Positions 53,980 through 63,847 are shown, counted from the first letter of the stretch. The stretch is 64,000 bases of DNA from Catonia carolina (GCA_035578175.1 JAQMRL010000008.1:6362883-6426882), one strand, 5' to 3'. Notes: generated by a model from the sequence alone, not told the origin. A program made the numbers and translations.

Positions 53980-55316
53980 ATTACTTTCTCTTGCCTATAT
54001 GAATATATAGGAAGGAAAGTATTGTTTTCATGCCGATTTTTCGAAATCGAGTTTTCACCGGATCTATACGTTTTCAGACCCCCTGAACCCAAAAAACATG
54101 TTTTTAGCGATTGGTCTGTGTGTGTATCTGTGTGTGTGTGTGTCTGTGTGTGAACAGAATATCTCAAGAACGGAACATCGTACGGACTTGAAACTTGAAA
54201 CTTAAGTTACATACCACTACCGGACCCGACACGAACATTTTCATCAAAATCGGTCAACCGGAAGTAGTAGTTTATTCGTGTAATTTTTCACTTTTTTGCG
54301 ATTTTCTCAAAAACTGGTCCTACGATTTTTTTAAAAATCGCCTCATTTACTAAACTTTTTATTCTCTACAAGATAGGGTAGGCGCCATGTTTGCTGAAAT
54401 TCTAGGTAAGGCTGTTTTTATGTAAAAACATTTTCTTTTTAAGATTGCGGCTTTAATATGCATTTTAGCGCAAAATGTTATATAATAAAAGTTGTAGAGA
54501 ATTCAAAAACCTACAACTTTTATTTTAAGCTTTTTTTTAAAAACGCTTAGTTTAGCGGTAATTAGCGATTTTCTGTTTTTTTTTCTCACGAAAACGTGTG
54601 AAAAATCGATTTTTTTAAGATTTCGGCCTTAGTATGCATTTTACGATAAAAGTGTACTATATAATGAAGTATATAAAAAATTAAAAGAACTACAACTTTT
54701 ATTTCTAGCTTTTTTTTTGTACAGTGCCTAGATTAGCGTGTAGGAGCGATTTTCCGTATTTTTAAGCCAAACTGAGGTCGATTTTTTTTTTTTTTTTTTT
54801 TTTAAACTTTTTTGTAGACTTATGCCACAAGATATCAACTTTTATCCCTCATTGTAAACCCTTGAATTTCTAAGTTACTCAACATTAGTACTAAAGAAAC
54901 AATCATTAAGCACAAATAATTCAACTAAATAATTTTTAAAGGAAAGAACACAATATAAACCCTCCAAATGATTAAAATAACAAATGTTAAATACCTGTAG
55001 CTGAAACAGCTTCAGTTCCCCTCTCATCCAGGACCATAACTGACTTCTGAAGAATTTCACTTACGTGTATTTTTTGATTGGACATCCCTCCAAAATCTGC
55101 TTTCTGTTCACTGAACATGTATTTAACACCTGCTTCTTTCAACAGTTCTTTGATATTTACACTCTGTGACAGATTTTAATTTTGCGTATTTCGCTAATGT
55201 TTTTTGAGGTTAGTTTTTTGTTTATTTCTAATGTTTTATTACTAATATTAGGTTTATTGTTAATTATTTGCATTGGCAAGAGAAAGTTGTGTGAGTGTTT
55301 CACACCAGATTTTTTT
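53980..55316 (+). mobile_element. element K copy 31, interrupted by a serpin retro-fragment
   Basis: TTACTTTCTCTTGCC at the left and GTTTCACACCAGATTTTTTT at the right. Broken within the 3' block at GGTCGATTTT (54785) and resumed at GATTTTAATTTTGCG (55172). Confidence 0.9.
54786..55171 (-). pseudogene. serpin retro-fragment (processed insertion with poly(A))
   Basis: Poly(T) at about 54786-54803 is the poly(A) tail of a minus-strand insertion, and GATTTT on both sides (54780-54785, 55172-55177) is a short target duplication. The minus strand from 55169 translates as NIKELLKEAGVKYMFSEQKA, DFGGMS, IHVSEILQKSVMVL and DERGTEAVSATGI, then TAA at 54987. This is the serpin segment leading into the reactive-loop hinge (xxGTEAxxATG). 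After GCTACAG comes GTATTT, so the copy reads through a splice donor into intron sequence. Only 60 residues of a ~380-residue serpin are present, so it is not functional. Confidence 0.88.
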
Positions 55317-56085
55317 TGTTTAGTTTCAACTTCACAGCATTTTATTACACTGCGTATTAGACTTCGTTCAGCACTGTGAATAGTCTGCCCACATTTTCGA
55401 GAAACTATCATTTCTGTTTACAGTAACAAACAGTTATATTCGTACCGTTAACCTTCAAAATGTTCCGCAATATACTCTAAAGGCTGTGCTCTGGGTATAG
55501 TATAAGTTGTTACGTTTATCGTACTGAAATTAAAGTAGTCGCGCATGCGCACTCTGCTTTTCCCCCTTTTCCCCTTGGTGCAAACTCGTGACTCAAGTGA
55601 CTATACCATTTTTTTAACTGATTTAGAAATTTTGGTTTTCTAAAGCAAAATGTTCAAAACAAAAACTTCGTTTCATTAAAATGATATGTTTATTCAATGA
55701 TTTAGAAAATTATTTCCTAGACAACATGTAATAATAATGTTATAATAATAATTTTTTTAAAAATCTCAGTAATTTTAGCTTTAGTTAATTTTTTTCAAAA
55801 TTCCTTGAACAGGTTTTTTTGATATTCATTATGATACAATAGAAAAATTGTCATATTAAACCACCGCGTTTGGTGGACATAAATTTTGATGTTTCAACCC
55901 ATAAAGTTGTAAGTATAATTTAAATAATTAACAAATTTTACAGAAACAACACTTCTTTTTTTACAAATAGCGTTTTTATAATTGCGTTAGTCTTATGTAA
56001 AATCATGACACGCATTTTTTTGTTCTATTAACTTCTACGATAAATGACACGGTTAAAAAGTACCTAATTAGTAAATTTTAAGAAC
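55317..56085. other. unique sequence upstream of the DAPIT-like gene; possible promoter
   Basis: No repeats seen. It contains the NRF-1-type site at 55540-55551, a C/T-rich stretch (TTTTCCCCCTTTTCCCC, about 55558-55575) and a strong donor-like GTAAGTAT at 55909. It could hold the promoter and first noncoding exon of the gene whose coding exon starts at 57617. This is an inference from position and motifs only. Confidence 0.4.
55540..55551. promoter_or_regulatory. perfect NRF-1 (ewg-type) consensus CGCGCATGCGCA
   Basis: Matches YGCGCAYGCGCR at every position. NRF-1 in vertebrates controls many nuclear genes for mitochondrial proteins, and the insect relative is erect wing. It lies 2.1 kb upstream of a mitochondrial ATP synthase subunit gene. 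A link between the two is plausible but unproven. Confidence 0.45.
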
Positions 56086-56851
56086 AAAAAAAAAATCTGA
56101 AGTGAAGCACTCACACAACTTTCTCTTGCCAATGAAAATAATTAACAATAAACCTAACATTAGTAATGAAACATTAGAAATAAACTAACCTCGATAAACA
56201 TAACCTAATTTTAATCATGAGTAAAAGACGCAAAATGAAAATCGACCTGTTTGGCTTACAAATACGGAAAATCACTCTTTCACGCTAAACTAGGCTCTGT
56301 AGAGAAAACTGCTTTAATTAAAAGTCGTAGATCTTTTAATTTCCTATAAATTTTATTGCTATATACATTTTTGTCGTAAAATGCATACTAAGGCCGAAAT
56401 CTTTAAAAATTCGATTTTTCACCCGTTTTCGTGAGAAAAAACAGAAAATTGCTAATTACCGCTAAACTAAGCTTTTATGGAAATAAAAGTTGTAGGATTT
56501 TAAATTCTCTACATTTTGTATTATATAAATTTTTGCGCTGAAATGCATATTAGAGCCGTAATATTAAAAAAAACAATTTTTTACGTGAAAACAACCTCAC
56601 CAAGAATTTCAGCAAACAAGGCGCCTACCCTATCTTGTAGAGTATTAAAAAAATGAGTAATCCAGGCGATTTTTAAAAGAATCGTAGGACCAGTTTTTGA
56701 AAATATCGCAAAAAAGTGAAAAATTACACGAATAAACTACTACTTTCGGAAGACCGATTTTGATGAAAATGTTCGTGTAGGGTCCGGTAGTAGTATGTAA
56801 CTTAAATTTCAATTTTCAAGTTCGTACGATGTTCCGTTCTTGAAATATTCT

Positions 56852-56887
<36 letters not shown>

Positions 56888-57022
56888 CAATCGCTAAAAA
56901 CATGTATTTTGGGTTCAGGGGATCTGAAAACGTGTAGATCCGGTGAAAACTCGATTTTGAAAAATCGACATGAAAACAATACCTTCCTTCCTATATCTTC
57001 ATATAGGCAAGAGAAAGTAAAC
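56086..57022 (-). mobile_element. element K copy 32, full length
   Basis: AAAAATCTGAAGTGAAGCAC to GGCAAGAGAAAGTAAACAT. (CA)n at 56854-56883. A short degraded K-like piece (ATGCATATTAAGGCCACAAT, 57026-57110) follows. Confidence 0.88.
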
Positions 57023-57232
57023 ATACACTTTTGTGCTAAAATGCATATTAAGGCCACAATCTTAAAACAACATTTCTTTTTGATTAGAGAATAGCCTCCT
57101 CAAGAATTGACGCTATAAACTTTTCCAATTTTCCACATTTTGTCTTTAAGTGACGTTATTTTGATGTTCATTATGTATTTAGTTTTTTCGAAAAAAATCT
57201 GTAATCCTGCTTTTCAGTTAACATATTGTTAA

Positions 57233-57571
57233 ACCCACCAGGTTGGTCTAGAGGTAAAGTTGTCGCCAAAATCAGCTGTTACACAGCTGATTTTCGGAGA
57301 CGATGGTTCCTGGTCCAAATCCTAGTAAAGTTAGTTACTTTTATACGGATTTGAATGCTAGACAGTGGTTACCGGTGTACTTTGATGGTTGGGGTTCAAT
57401 TAACCATACTCTCTCAGGAATGGTCGGCCTGAGTCTGTACAAGACTACATCTCATTTACACGTCATACATATCATCCACATCTCATTGAGTCATGGGGTT
57501 GCTTATTGTCCTGAATTAAACAGATTGCAACGTACACACATTAAATAGGAATTATAAAAAAAAGAAAAAAA
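57233..57571 (+). mobile_element. SINE D, copy just upstream of the DAPIT-like coding exon
   Basis: AACCCACCAGGTTGGTCTAG head, palindrome AAAATCAGCTGTTACACAGC, box B-like GGTCCAAATCC and an A-rich tail. It ends about 45 bases before the splice acceptor at 57615-57616. Confidence 0.9.
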
Positions 57572-57632
57572 ACCTTGTTTTGTTCAATTACAATAAAATT
57601 ATAATTTTATTTCTAGCAAATAAAAAGTAAAC

Positions 57633-57839
57633 ATGAAACTTTTTAAGAAGAAAGGAGACAAGGCGCCTGCAGAAGAAAAGCCTCAAGATGAAGGCAAAAA
57701 GCCTAGTAGACTTAGTGGACTATTTAAAAAGAAAGGAGCTAAAACTGAAGCAAAACCAGAAGTGAAATCTGGGTCAACTGAAGAATTCACAGGACTTTCA
57801 AAACATTTTAATAGTTGGACACCAACTGGAAGAGCAAAT
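57633..57839 (+). CDS. ATP5MK: DAPIT-like ATP synthase membrane subunit, coding exon 1 (residues 1-69)
   Basis: The spliced protein (98 residues with exon 2) matches DAPIT/USMG5, a small single-span subunit of the mitochondrial inner-membrane F1Fo ATP synthase that supports synthase dimerisation and stability. Residues 52-69, FTGLSKHFNSWTPTGRAN, correspond to the family's FTGxxKYFNSxTxxGRxN. Residues 1-50 are a Lys/Glu-rich extension absent from the ~58-residue vertebrate form. It contains an internal repeat, LFKKKGDK (3-10) and LFKKKGAK (30-37). Start: first ATG in the exon, with an in-frame TAA just upstream. TTTATTTCTAG acceptor ends at 57616, implying an upstream noncoding exon. Donor AAT/GTAAGT after codon 69 (phase 0). 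A SINE A begins 30 bp into the intron. Confidence 0.93.
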
Positions 57840-57869
57840 GTAAGTAAAAAGAAATTTTATTCTATTGTC

Positions 57870-58260
57870 TGCCCATAACAGACAGGTGGAGTGTTAAATT
57901 ATTTACACTCAATCTGTTCGTTGCAGGGCTAAAATAAATAGTTCTGTTTCTTATCACATGGTCAGCCAATTAAATGACTGAATCATTTAAGAACAAAAGA
58001 GGTAGAGGTGCAAAAGACACTAATCAGAGTTATCTCCTCTGAAAGTAATGAATTTCATTATACAGCCAGACCCTGTGGTGAATGAAGTGAAGGTGTCGTT
58101 TGCAGAGTGGAAAATATGTGCTTTTCAGAGGGCCCGGCATGGTGATAAGCGTACTTTTCCACTCAGTGAGGAAGGCAACAGTAAACCACCTCACTCCTCA
58201 TTTTACTTAGTAAAACCTCTACACGTTCAAACCAGCCTTTTGGCTGATGACCTAAACAAC
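57870..58260 (+). mobile_element. SINE A at the start of the DAPIT intron
   Basis: CTGCCCATAACAGACAGG to CTAAACAACA, with a short flanking repeat ATTGT. Only 30 bp from the splice donor, in the same orientation as the gene. Confidence 0.9.
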
Positions 58261-58290
58261 AATTGTAACATAGGTGATATCAGTTAGGGC

Positions 58291-58465
58291 GTATAGTCCA
58301 TCTACTGTAAGAGTACTCCGCGCGAGGCAAGCGCCTCCTATACGTTGTAAACGAAAGTTTTAAACCTATGGCGCGTATCTACTTCTCCGCCTGACAATTA
58401 TCTTGCACTGCGTTCCATCATAAAAATATCTACAGTCCGTTGTTGTTGTTTAGGTCATCAGCCAG
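58291..58465. repeat. 175-bp direct repeat, left copy
   Basis: GTATAGTCCATCTACTGTAA to TTTAGGTCATCAGCCA. The right copy is at 59223-59397 with about five differences near TTTTA(A/C)ACCTATGG. The end of the repeat is the first ~25 bp of an inverted SINE A, so the duplicated piece spans host DNA and SINE. Confidence 0.95.
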
Positions 58466-59222
58466 GCGCCTCAATGGGTCGCACATTTTTATTCTGTCCG
58501 ATAGTCAGGCGGCCATCAAGGCTTTGAGTTCTTGTACTTTTGAGACGAGGTTGGCCTATGACTGTCGGGAAGTTTTGAATGCCGTGGCCAGGCGTAACGT
58601 TGTGACGCTGCGTTGGGTGCCGGGGCACCAGGGAGTGTCTGGAAATGAGAGAGCGGATGCCTTAGCTAAGAAGGGCGCAGCCTCTCACTTCATAGGCCCA
58701 GAACCATTCTGCGGAATTGGTGAGGGCTACTATAGAAGTATAGTTAGGGCCTGGGAAGAGGAGGCTAAAACCTCCTATTGGAAGAAGGTGCCAGGCTGTG
58801 TACAGGCAAAGAAATTTATTGCCTATTCCAGCAAGAAGGCTGGAATATATAATAGACTAGGAAGACAGGACTTGAGGAGGGTAGTGGGCCTGATGACTGG
58901 TCACTGTAATCTTGGGTATCATCTATCCAAGATAGGAGTTGCTGGAGACAGCCTGTGTAGATTCTGTCATGAGGCAGAAGAGAAGGCTGAGCACATTTTA
59001 TGCAGCTGCGAGGTGGTTGGCTGCAAAAGAAAAGCGCTGATGGGTGAGGATGTGTTGACACCCTCTCAGGTAAGTGCACTAGATCCTAGGCAGACCCTGC
59101 GCTTTATTGAAAGTGTGGGTCTGGCTTAAATAAGGGATAGGGGCAATCACAAAAGATCTTTTAGGTCGCGGTGAGGAGGGGCTGTTTAGGCCTGAACGCC
59201 CTGTTGTTAAGTAAGTAAGTAA
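58466..59222 (+). pseudogene. LINE RNase H domain and C-terminal zinc knuckle, 5'-truncated, in the DAPIT intron
   Basis: The open frame to 59129 gives HIFILSDSQAAIKAL and RWVPGHQGVSGNERADALAK, the RNase H motifs with the acidic and His residues. Later come QDLRRVVGLMTGHCNLG and SLCRFCHEAEEKAEHILCSC, a Cys/His knuckle typical of I/R1/jockey-type LINE C-termini. The first 14 codons of the longest frame are SINE and host sequence. The 3' end is (TAAG)n at 59208-59223. No RT domain remains. The fragment has no stops, unlike most LINE pieces here, suggesting a recent insertion. Confidence 0.9.
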
Positions 59223-59397
59223 GTATAGTCCATCTACTGTAAGAGTACTCCGCGCGAGGCAAGCGCCTCCTATACGTTGTAAACGAAAGTTTTACACTAG
59301 TTGGCGCGTATCTACTTCTCCGCCTGACAATTATCTTGCACTGCGTTCCATCATAAAAATATCTACAGTCCGTTGTTGTTGTTTAGGTCATCAGCCA
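59223..59397. repeat. 175-bp direct repeat, right copy
   Basis: Continues without a break into the rest of the inverted SINE A, so this is the original locus position. Confidence 0.95.
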
Positions 59398-59717
59398 AAA
59401 GGCTGGTTTGAACCTGTAGAGGTTTTACTAAGTAAAACGAGGAGTGAGGTGGTTTACCATTGCCACAACTCACTGAGTGGAAAAGTAAGCTTATCAGCAT
59501 GCCGGGCTCTCTGAAAAGCACATATTTTCCGCTCTGTAAATGACACCTTCATTTCATTCATCACAGGGTCTGGCTGTATAATGAAATTCATTACTTTCAG
59601 AGGAGGTAACTCTGATTAGTGTCTTTTACACCTCTACCTCTTCTGTTCTTAAATGATTCAGTCATTTAATTGGCTGAACATGTGAAAAGAAACAGAACTA
59701 TTTATTTTAGCCCAGCA
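59372..59717 (-). mobile_element. SINE A, inverted, 5'-truncated copy; target of the LINE
   Basis: Perfect 11-bp target duplication ATCTACAGTCC (59361-59371 and 59718-59728). The 5' hairpin is missing: it stops at TTAGCCCAGCA. Confidence 0.92.
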
Positions 59718-59723
59718 ATCTAC

Positions 59724-60282
59724 AGTCCAGCCTCTCTTATTTTGCTCCTAATGTAAACAAATAATGACGTCACTGAGCATGCGCATTATATCAAAATGTG
59801 TACAGGTCGTTTGTTCTAGCTGGAAGCTTTCCCTCCAACGCTCTGTGCCGCTGAGCTGTTCTGTTTAGTGGTGGGGGAAGCACCTCGTAGTTGTAACAGT
59901 AGTATACAGTTAGAAAGAGAGGGAATGATCATTAAGTGAGAAGGAGACAACACTTGCCCCCTTGAACCTATCCCTACTCTACCTACTTGCTCTCCCCTTA
60001 CAAGCTTCTTCCAAAAACAAATGTACTATACACGCTGATTAAACAGTAACAACAAAATACTTTCAAAAGTATTTAAATACCAAATACTTTTAAAAGTATT
60101 TTTCTAAATGAAATTGTTAGGCCTACATCATATCATGACTGATGTTTTTAGTACTTATAATTTAAAAAATAGTTAACTTAATAGGAATACGATATCCGTA
60201 AAGTCGCAGACTCTAGCGTGCACCCTGTAGAAGGTGGCTTTTGTTTGTTGACAGTAGGAGCAAATTAAGAACGGCTGAACTG
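59724..60282. mobile_element. element P copy 1 (TIR element)
   Basis: Left CAGTCCAGCCTCTCTTATTT, right inverted CAGTTCAGCCGTTCTTAATT, both continuing TGCTCCTA. It contains TGACGTCA (59765-59772) and GAGCATGCGCAT. About 230 bp near 59806-60030 is absent from copy 2. No ORF. Confidence 0.78.
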
Positions 60283-60630
60283 TTTGTATTGTGTTAATCA
60301 GTTTTAGGCTAAATTTTTATTTTAGTTATATATGTAGCCCATTTTTTAAATTTATCAAACCTTCATTTATCATGAAATAACAACTGAAAACATTATTATT
60401 GTTTCATGATAACAAATGAAAAATGTACTAAGAAAATGCAAAGTTATTGCTAAATCACAAGTAACTATTAAAAGTAACGGTGAACGCAAAATCACTGTCA
60501 CACCATGATCACGGTGACTGGTTGAAACAGTGAACGCTCTTCACTAATCCAGTGTATAATAAAACTTTTATTATTTCTTGTATTTTTGTTTTTGCCAGCT
60601 AGTAGAAACTTGGAAAAAATAGCAGTTGTA

Positions 60631-61553
60631 CAAGGTGTGGCTATTAAATAACGAGACTGATGTAAAAAATTTAATTTTAATTTTATACATAATCACTTAT
60701 TGTCACCTTCAATATACACTCCTTCTCTATCCCTATAACCCTCCATGCGAATTTTCCATAATTGGAAACAGCGCTGGAAGTCATCTTCTGTCAGCTCCTT
60801 CAGGTGACGTGCTGCTTTCTCTGTTACAGCTTCCACAGACTCAAATCTTTTCCCTTTTAATGCAGATTTCACCTTAGGGAATAGGTAGAAGTCACATGGT
60901 GCAAGATCTGGTGAATAAGGTGGATGTTATAACACTGAGATGCTGTACTTGACTAGGAACCTCTTGAGAGATAACGCAAAATGAGCTGGTGCATTGTCTT
61001 GGTGGAAAACCCATGATTTGTCCTTCCACATTTCGGGGTGTTTTTTTCCTTACTCTTTGACGTAGTTTAGAAAGTACCTCAAGGTAGTAATATTAATTTT
61101 TTGACCTTCAGGAACCCAATGAAAGTACACAATCCCATGTATATAAAAAAAAAAACAATCATCATTGCTTTAAATTTAGACTTGCTCATTCAAGCTTTTT
61201 TGGCTCTCGGTGAAGTTTGGCTCTTCCAGTGCATGGATTGGCGCTTCGTTTCCCGATCATAAGTAAAAAACCACGTTTCATCACGTTATTATCTTGTACC
61301 TGTTCCACAAGGTGAAATCTGCATTAAAAGGGACAAGATTTGAGTCTGTGGAAGCTGTAAAAGAGAAAGCGGCAAGTGTCCTGAAGGAGCTGACAGAAGA
61401 TGACTTCCACCACTGTTTCCAACCATGGGAAATTCGCATGGAGGGTTGTAGGGATAGAGAAGGAGTGTATATTGAAGGTAACAATAAGTGATTAAGTATA
61501 AAATGAAAATAAATTTTTTTACGTCAGTCTCATTATTTAATAGCCACACCTCG
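60631..61553. mobile_element. fold-back mariner: two 3' ends in inverted orientation
   Basis: The left arm 60631-61287 is mariner 3' half in minus orientation (from the DETW region to the terminal repeat). The right arm 61290-61553 is the last 264 bp in plus orientation. Both outer ends carry the same terminal repeat (CAAGGTGTGGCTATTAAATA; inverse at the right) and both are flanked by TA (60629-60630, 61554-61555). Transposase remnants (FSTKTMHQ, SPDLAPCD-like) are full of stops. Confidence 0.88.
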
Positions 61554-61644
61554 TATGAAACTAGAAACAATTTTAATTTTTAGTATACTTTACCAACAGC
61601 CACTGAAGACATCTAATAATTTTAGTTACTTTTATTTGTTACAG

Positions 61645-61734
61645 GTTGCTAAAGCCACATATGCAACAATAGCTGCTATTTTCTTATTTCGTTATATATA
61701 TAAAAAACTCGTTAAACCAGTCGAAGCTAAATAA
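61645..61734 (+). CDS. ATP5MK: DAPIT-like ATP synthase membrane subunit, coding exon 2 (residues 70-98)
   Basis: The acceptor TTTTATTTGTTACAG is followed in phase 0 by VAKATYATIAAIFLFRYIYK, then KLVKPVEAK and TAA. Residues about 73-88 are the single membrane span; the short basic C-terminus follows, as in DAPIT. Too short for a plain ORF scan. The conserved motif runs directly across the junction (GRAN/VAKATY against GRMN-CVLATY in the mammalian form), which supports the intron call. A candidate branch site CTAAT lies at about 61613. The 3.8-kb intron is mostly mobile elements. Confidence 0.93.
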   Translation, partial: VAKATYATIAAIFLFRYIYKKLVKPVEAK

Positions 61735-61856
61735 ATTTACTACAACAGTGATGATACTTTATCAGATATTTAAATTAAATTGTTAAGTTCCATTTATTTG
61801 TGTGTCATTATGAAATCCCTGTGTTTGAATTTTATTTTATTTTTCATTTTTACACA

Positions 61857-61862
61857 AATAAA
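61857..61862 (+). terminator. polyadenylation signal AATAAA of the DAPIT-like gene
   Basis: First canonical AATAAA after the stop codon, 123 bp downstream, followed by a T-rich element (ACTTTTTTTTTCATTTTTG) about 20 bases later. Confidence 0.7.
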
Positions 61863-61934
61863 TATATAATTATATCAACTTTTTTTTTCATTTTTGTCTC
61901 AAATAGTCAGATGCAGTCCTCCAAGCTGTTTTAT

Positions 61935-62109
61935 CTGCCAGCCAAATTGGCGTAGTTGGTAACGTGCTTGCCTCTCATCATGCGGTCTTGGGTTCAAATT
62001 CCATTCAGGCACGGTATATTTTCATGTTACAAAAAAATAATTTCATCCTTCACAGTCTGGCATTAGCAGTAACTGCATAACAGCCGGATGTTACACCAAA
62101 AAAAAAAAC
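61935..62109 (+). mobile_element. SINE C, diverged copy
   Basis: CTGCCAGCCAAATTGGCG head, box B GGGTTCAAATTCC, tail GCCGGATGTTACACC plus A-run. Starts about 70 bp after the poly(A) signal of the DAPIT-like gene. Confidence 0.88.
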
Positions 62110-62835
62110 TTCATCTTGTGCAAGTCATTTTATATTTACATACCTGCAACACCCTAGAACTTTAGTAATTTGCTTTAAATATTCTAACCTTTGCCTCCCC
62201 CTACAATTCACCCCTTCAATGTTACCCTCCTTTATTGAAGACCAATACCTGGATATCTAAAGATATGCCCCACTAGCCAATCCCTTCTTCTGGTAAGATG
62301 TTTCTACATACTTTTTTTCTTGAAATTGAAATTTATATTTCTAACAATCAGAATACGGTAACAGAAAACACTTAACAATGTTTATAGTGCTTTCATGTAT
62401 CTTGTACACATCTTAAGTAAATTATAATTCTTTAAAAAAAATTTTCACATCAAAATTTAAAAACTTTCTTCTCCTACCATGGTAGATAAGGAATAGTTGA
62501 TTCTTATATCTAAAACAGTCTAGCCAACTTTATCAGTTGATTGTCGTATTCCATTAGTGTTTTCATTAATTTTCCCTGTTACTGTATTTATAAATATATT
62601 TTTCCAACATTTTTTTCATCCACTCGTCTAAAGATCCTCTATAAAATTATTTATTTTGTCCACCCACCTAATCTTTAAAATTTTCCTATAACACCACATT
62701 TCAAAAGCTTCTATCCTCTTCCTTTCTACAGCCCCTATCACCCACATTTCACTCCCGTATAATGATACACTTCAAACAGCGTTTTAAGAAATTTTCCCTA
62801 ATCTGTAAATCAATGTTTGTAGTCGGTAAGCTGTT
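62110..62835 (-). pseudogene. LINE RT C-terminal remnant (RTE-like), copy 2, split
   Basis: The minus strand reproduces the family at 1745-2240: GGGTGATAGGGGCTGTAGAA, GAGGATAGAAGCTTTTGAAA and TGTTGCAGGTATGTAAATAT. About 62335-62610 is unrelated AT-rich sequence inserted or retained between its two parts. Frameshifted and inactive. Confidence 0.85.
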
Positions 62836-62936
62836 TTTCATTATCATTGTGATTTATTTTATAACAACCTTTGTAAGTGATATGTACAATAATCTCTTGG
62901 AATTTACAGTTTATTTTTCCAACTGACAAATTATTT

Positions 62937-63041
62937 AAAAAAATTTGGTCTGAAATACTCACACGACTTACTCATGCCAAAGTAAATAATGGAAAATACC
63001 AATGTTGTAATATTTCATATAAAGGGCAAGAGAAAGTAAAT
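62937..63041 (-). mobile_element. element K minimal derivative (~105 bp, both ends only)
   Basis: TTTGGTCTGAAATACTCACA with TTACTCATGCCA at one side and GGGCAAGAGAAAGTAAA at the other, about 30 bp of interior left. All conserved K interior is deleted. Confidence 0.85.
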
Positions 63042-63229
63042 AAAAACTACATACAGAGATGTGATGCTCATGAGTGAGTCGCACAAAAGAGCTAAAATTT
63101 TTAGCTCTTTTAACTGAGCGGTGAGCTACAACCTCTTTTATTTTGAACGACCAGCACACCGAGCGTTTCTCCCCACGCAGCACGCTCTCCGCACAGAGCT
63201 GACTTGTACATCTCCTCCACAACTAAACC
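63042..63229. other. unassigned sequence
   Basis: Slightly GC-richer patch (CGAGCGTTTCTCCCCACGC). No ORF with a recognisable motif. Confidence 0.4.
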
Positions 63230-63239
63230 ACTTTTCTCT

Positions 63240-63628
63240 GTTGTTTAGGTCATCAGCCTGTAGGCTGGTTTGAACCTGTAGAGGTTTTACTAAGTAAATC
63301 GAGGAGTGAGGTGGTTTACCATGCCTTCCTCACTGAATGGAAAAGTATGCTTATCAGCATGCCGGGCCCTCTGAAAAGCACAAATTTTCTACTCTGCAAA
63401 TGACACCTTCACTTCATTCACCACAGGGTCTGGCTGTATAGTGAAATTCATTACTTTCAGAGGAGATAACTCTGATTAGTGTCTTTTACACCTCTACCTT
63501 TTCTGTTCTTAAATGATAGTCATTTAATTGGCTAACCATGTGATAAGAAACAGAACTATTTATTTTAGCCCTGCAATGAACAGATTGAGTGTAAATAATT
63601 TGACACTCCACCTGTCTGTTATGGGCAG
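63240..63628 (-). mobile_element. SINE A, inverted full-length copy
   Basis: Perfect 10-bp target duplication ACTTTTCTCT (63230-63239 and 63629-63638). Confidence 0.93.
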
Positions 63629-63638
63629 ACTTTTCTCT

Positions 63639-63778
63639 AGTCGCATCATAGCAAGGGCTACCTATACCTAAACGCTGCTTGGAAAGTATACATATCGTAT
63701 CAAACTCTGCCTCTGTTTGTGAGGGTGCAGGAGACTGGTGCGAAGAGGGAGTCATTATTCTTTCATACTATACTACAC
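63639..63778. other. unassigned sequence
   Basis: Short unique stretch between two SINE A copies in opposite orientations. Confidence 0.4.
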
Positions 63779-63847
63779 TCTGCCCATAACAGACAGGTGG
63801 AGTGTCAAATTATTTACACTCAATCTGTTCATTGCAGGGCTAAAATA

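Noticed and set aside
54875..55060. 61-codon minus-strand frame in another reading frame over the serpin fragment
   Set aside because: Not the serpin frame; it has no similarity to anything recognisable, so a shadow.
58816..59079. 87-codon minus-strand frame in the DAPIT intron
   Set aside because: Antisense to the LINE RNase H/zinc-knuckle frame.
62337..62620. Possible exon between the two LINE parts
   Set aside because: AT-rich with no splice-bounded frame, no motif and no match in the window.
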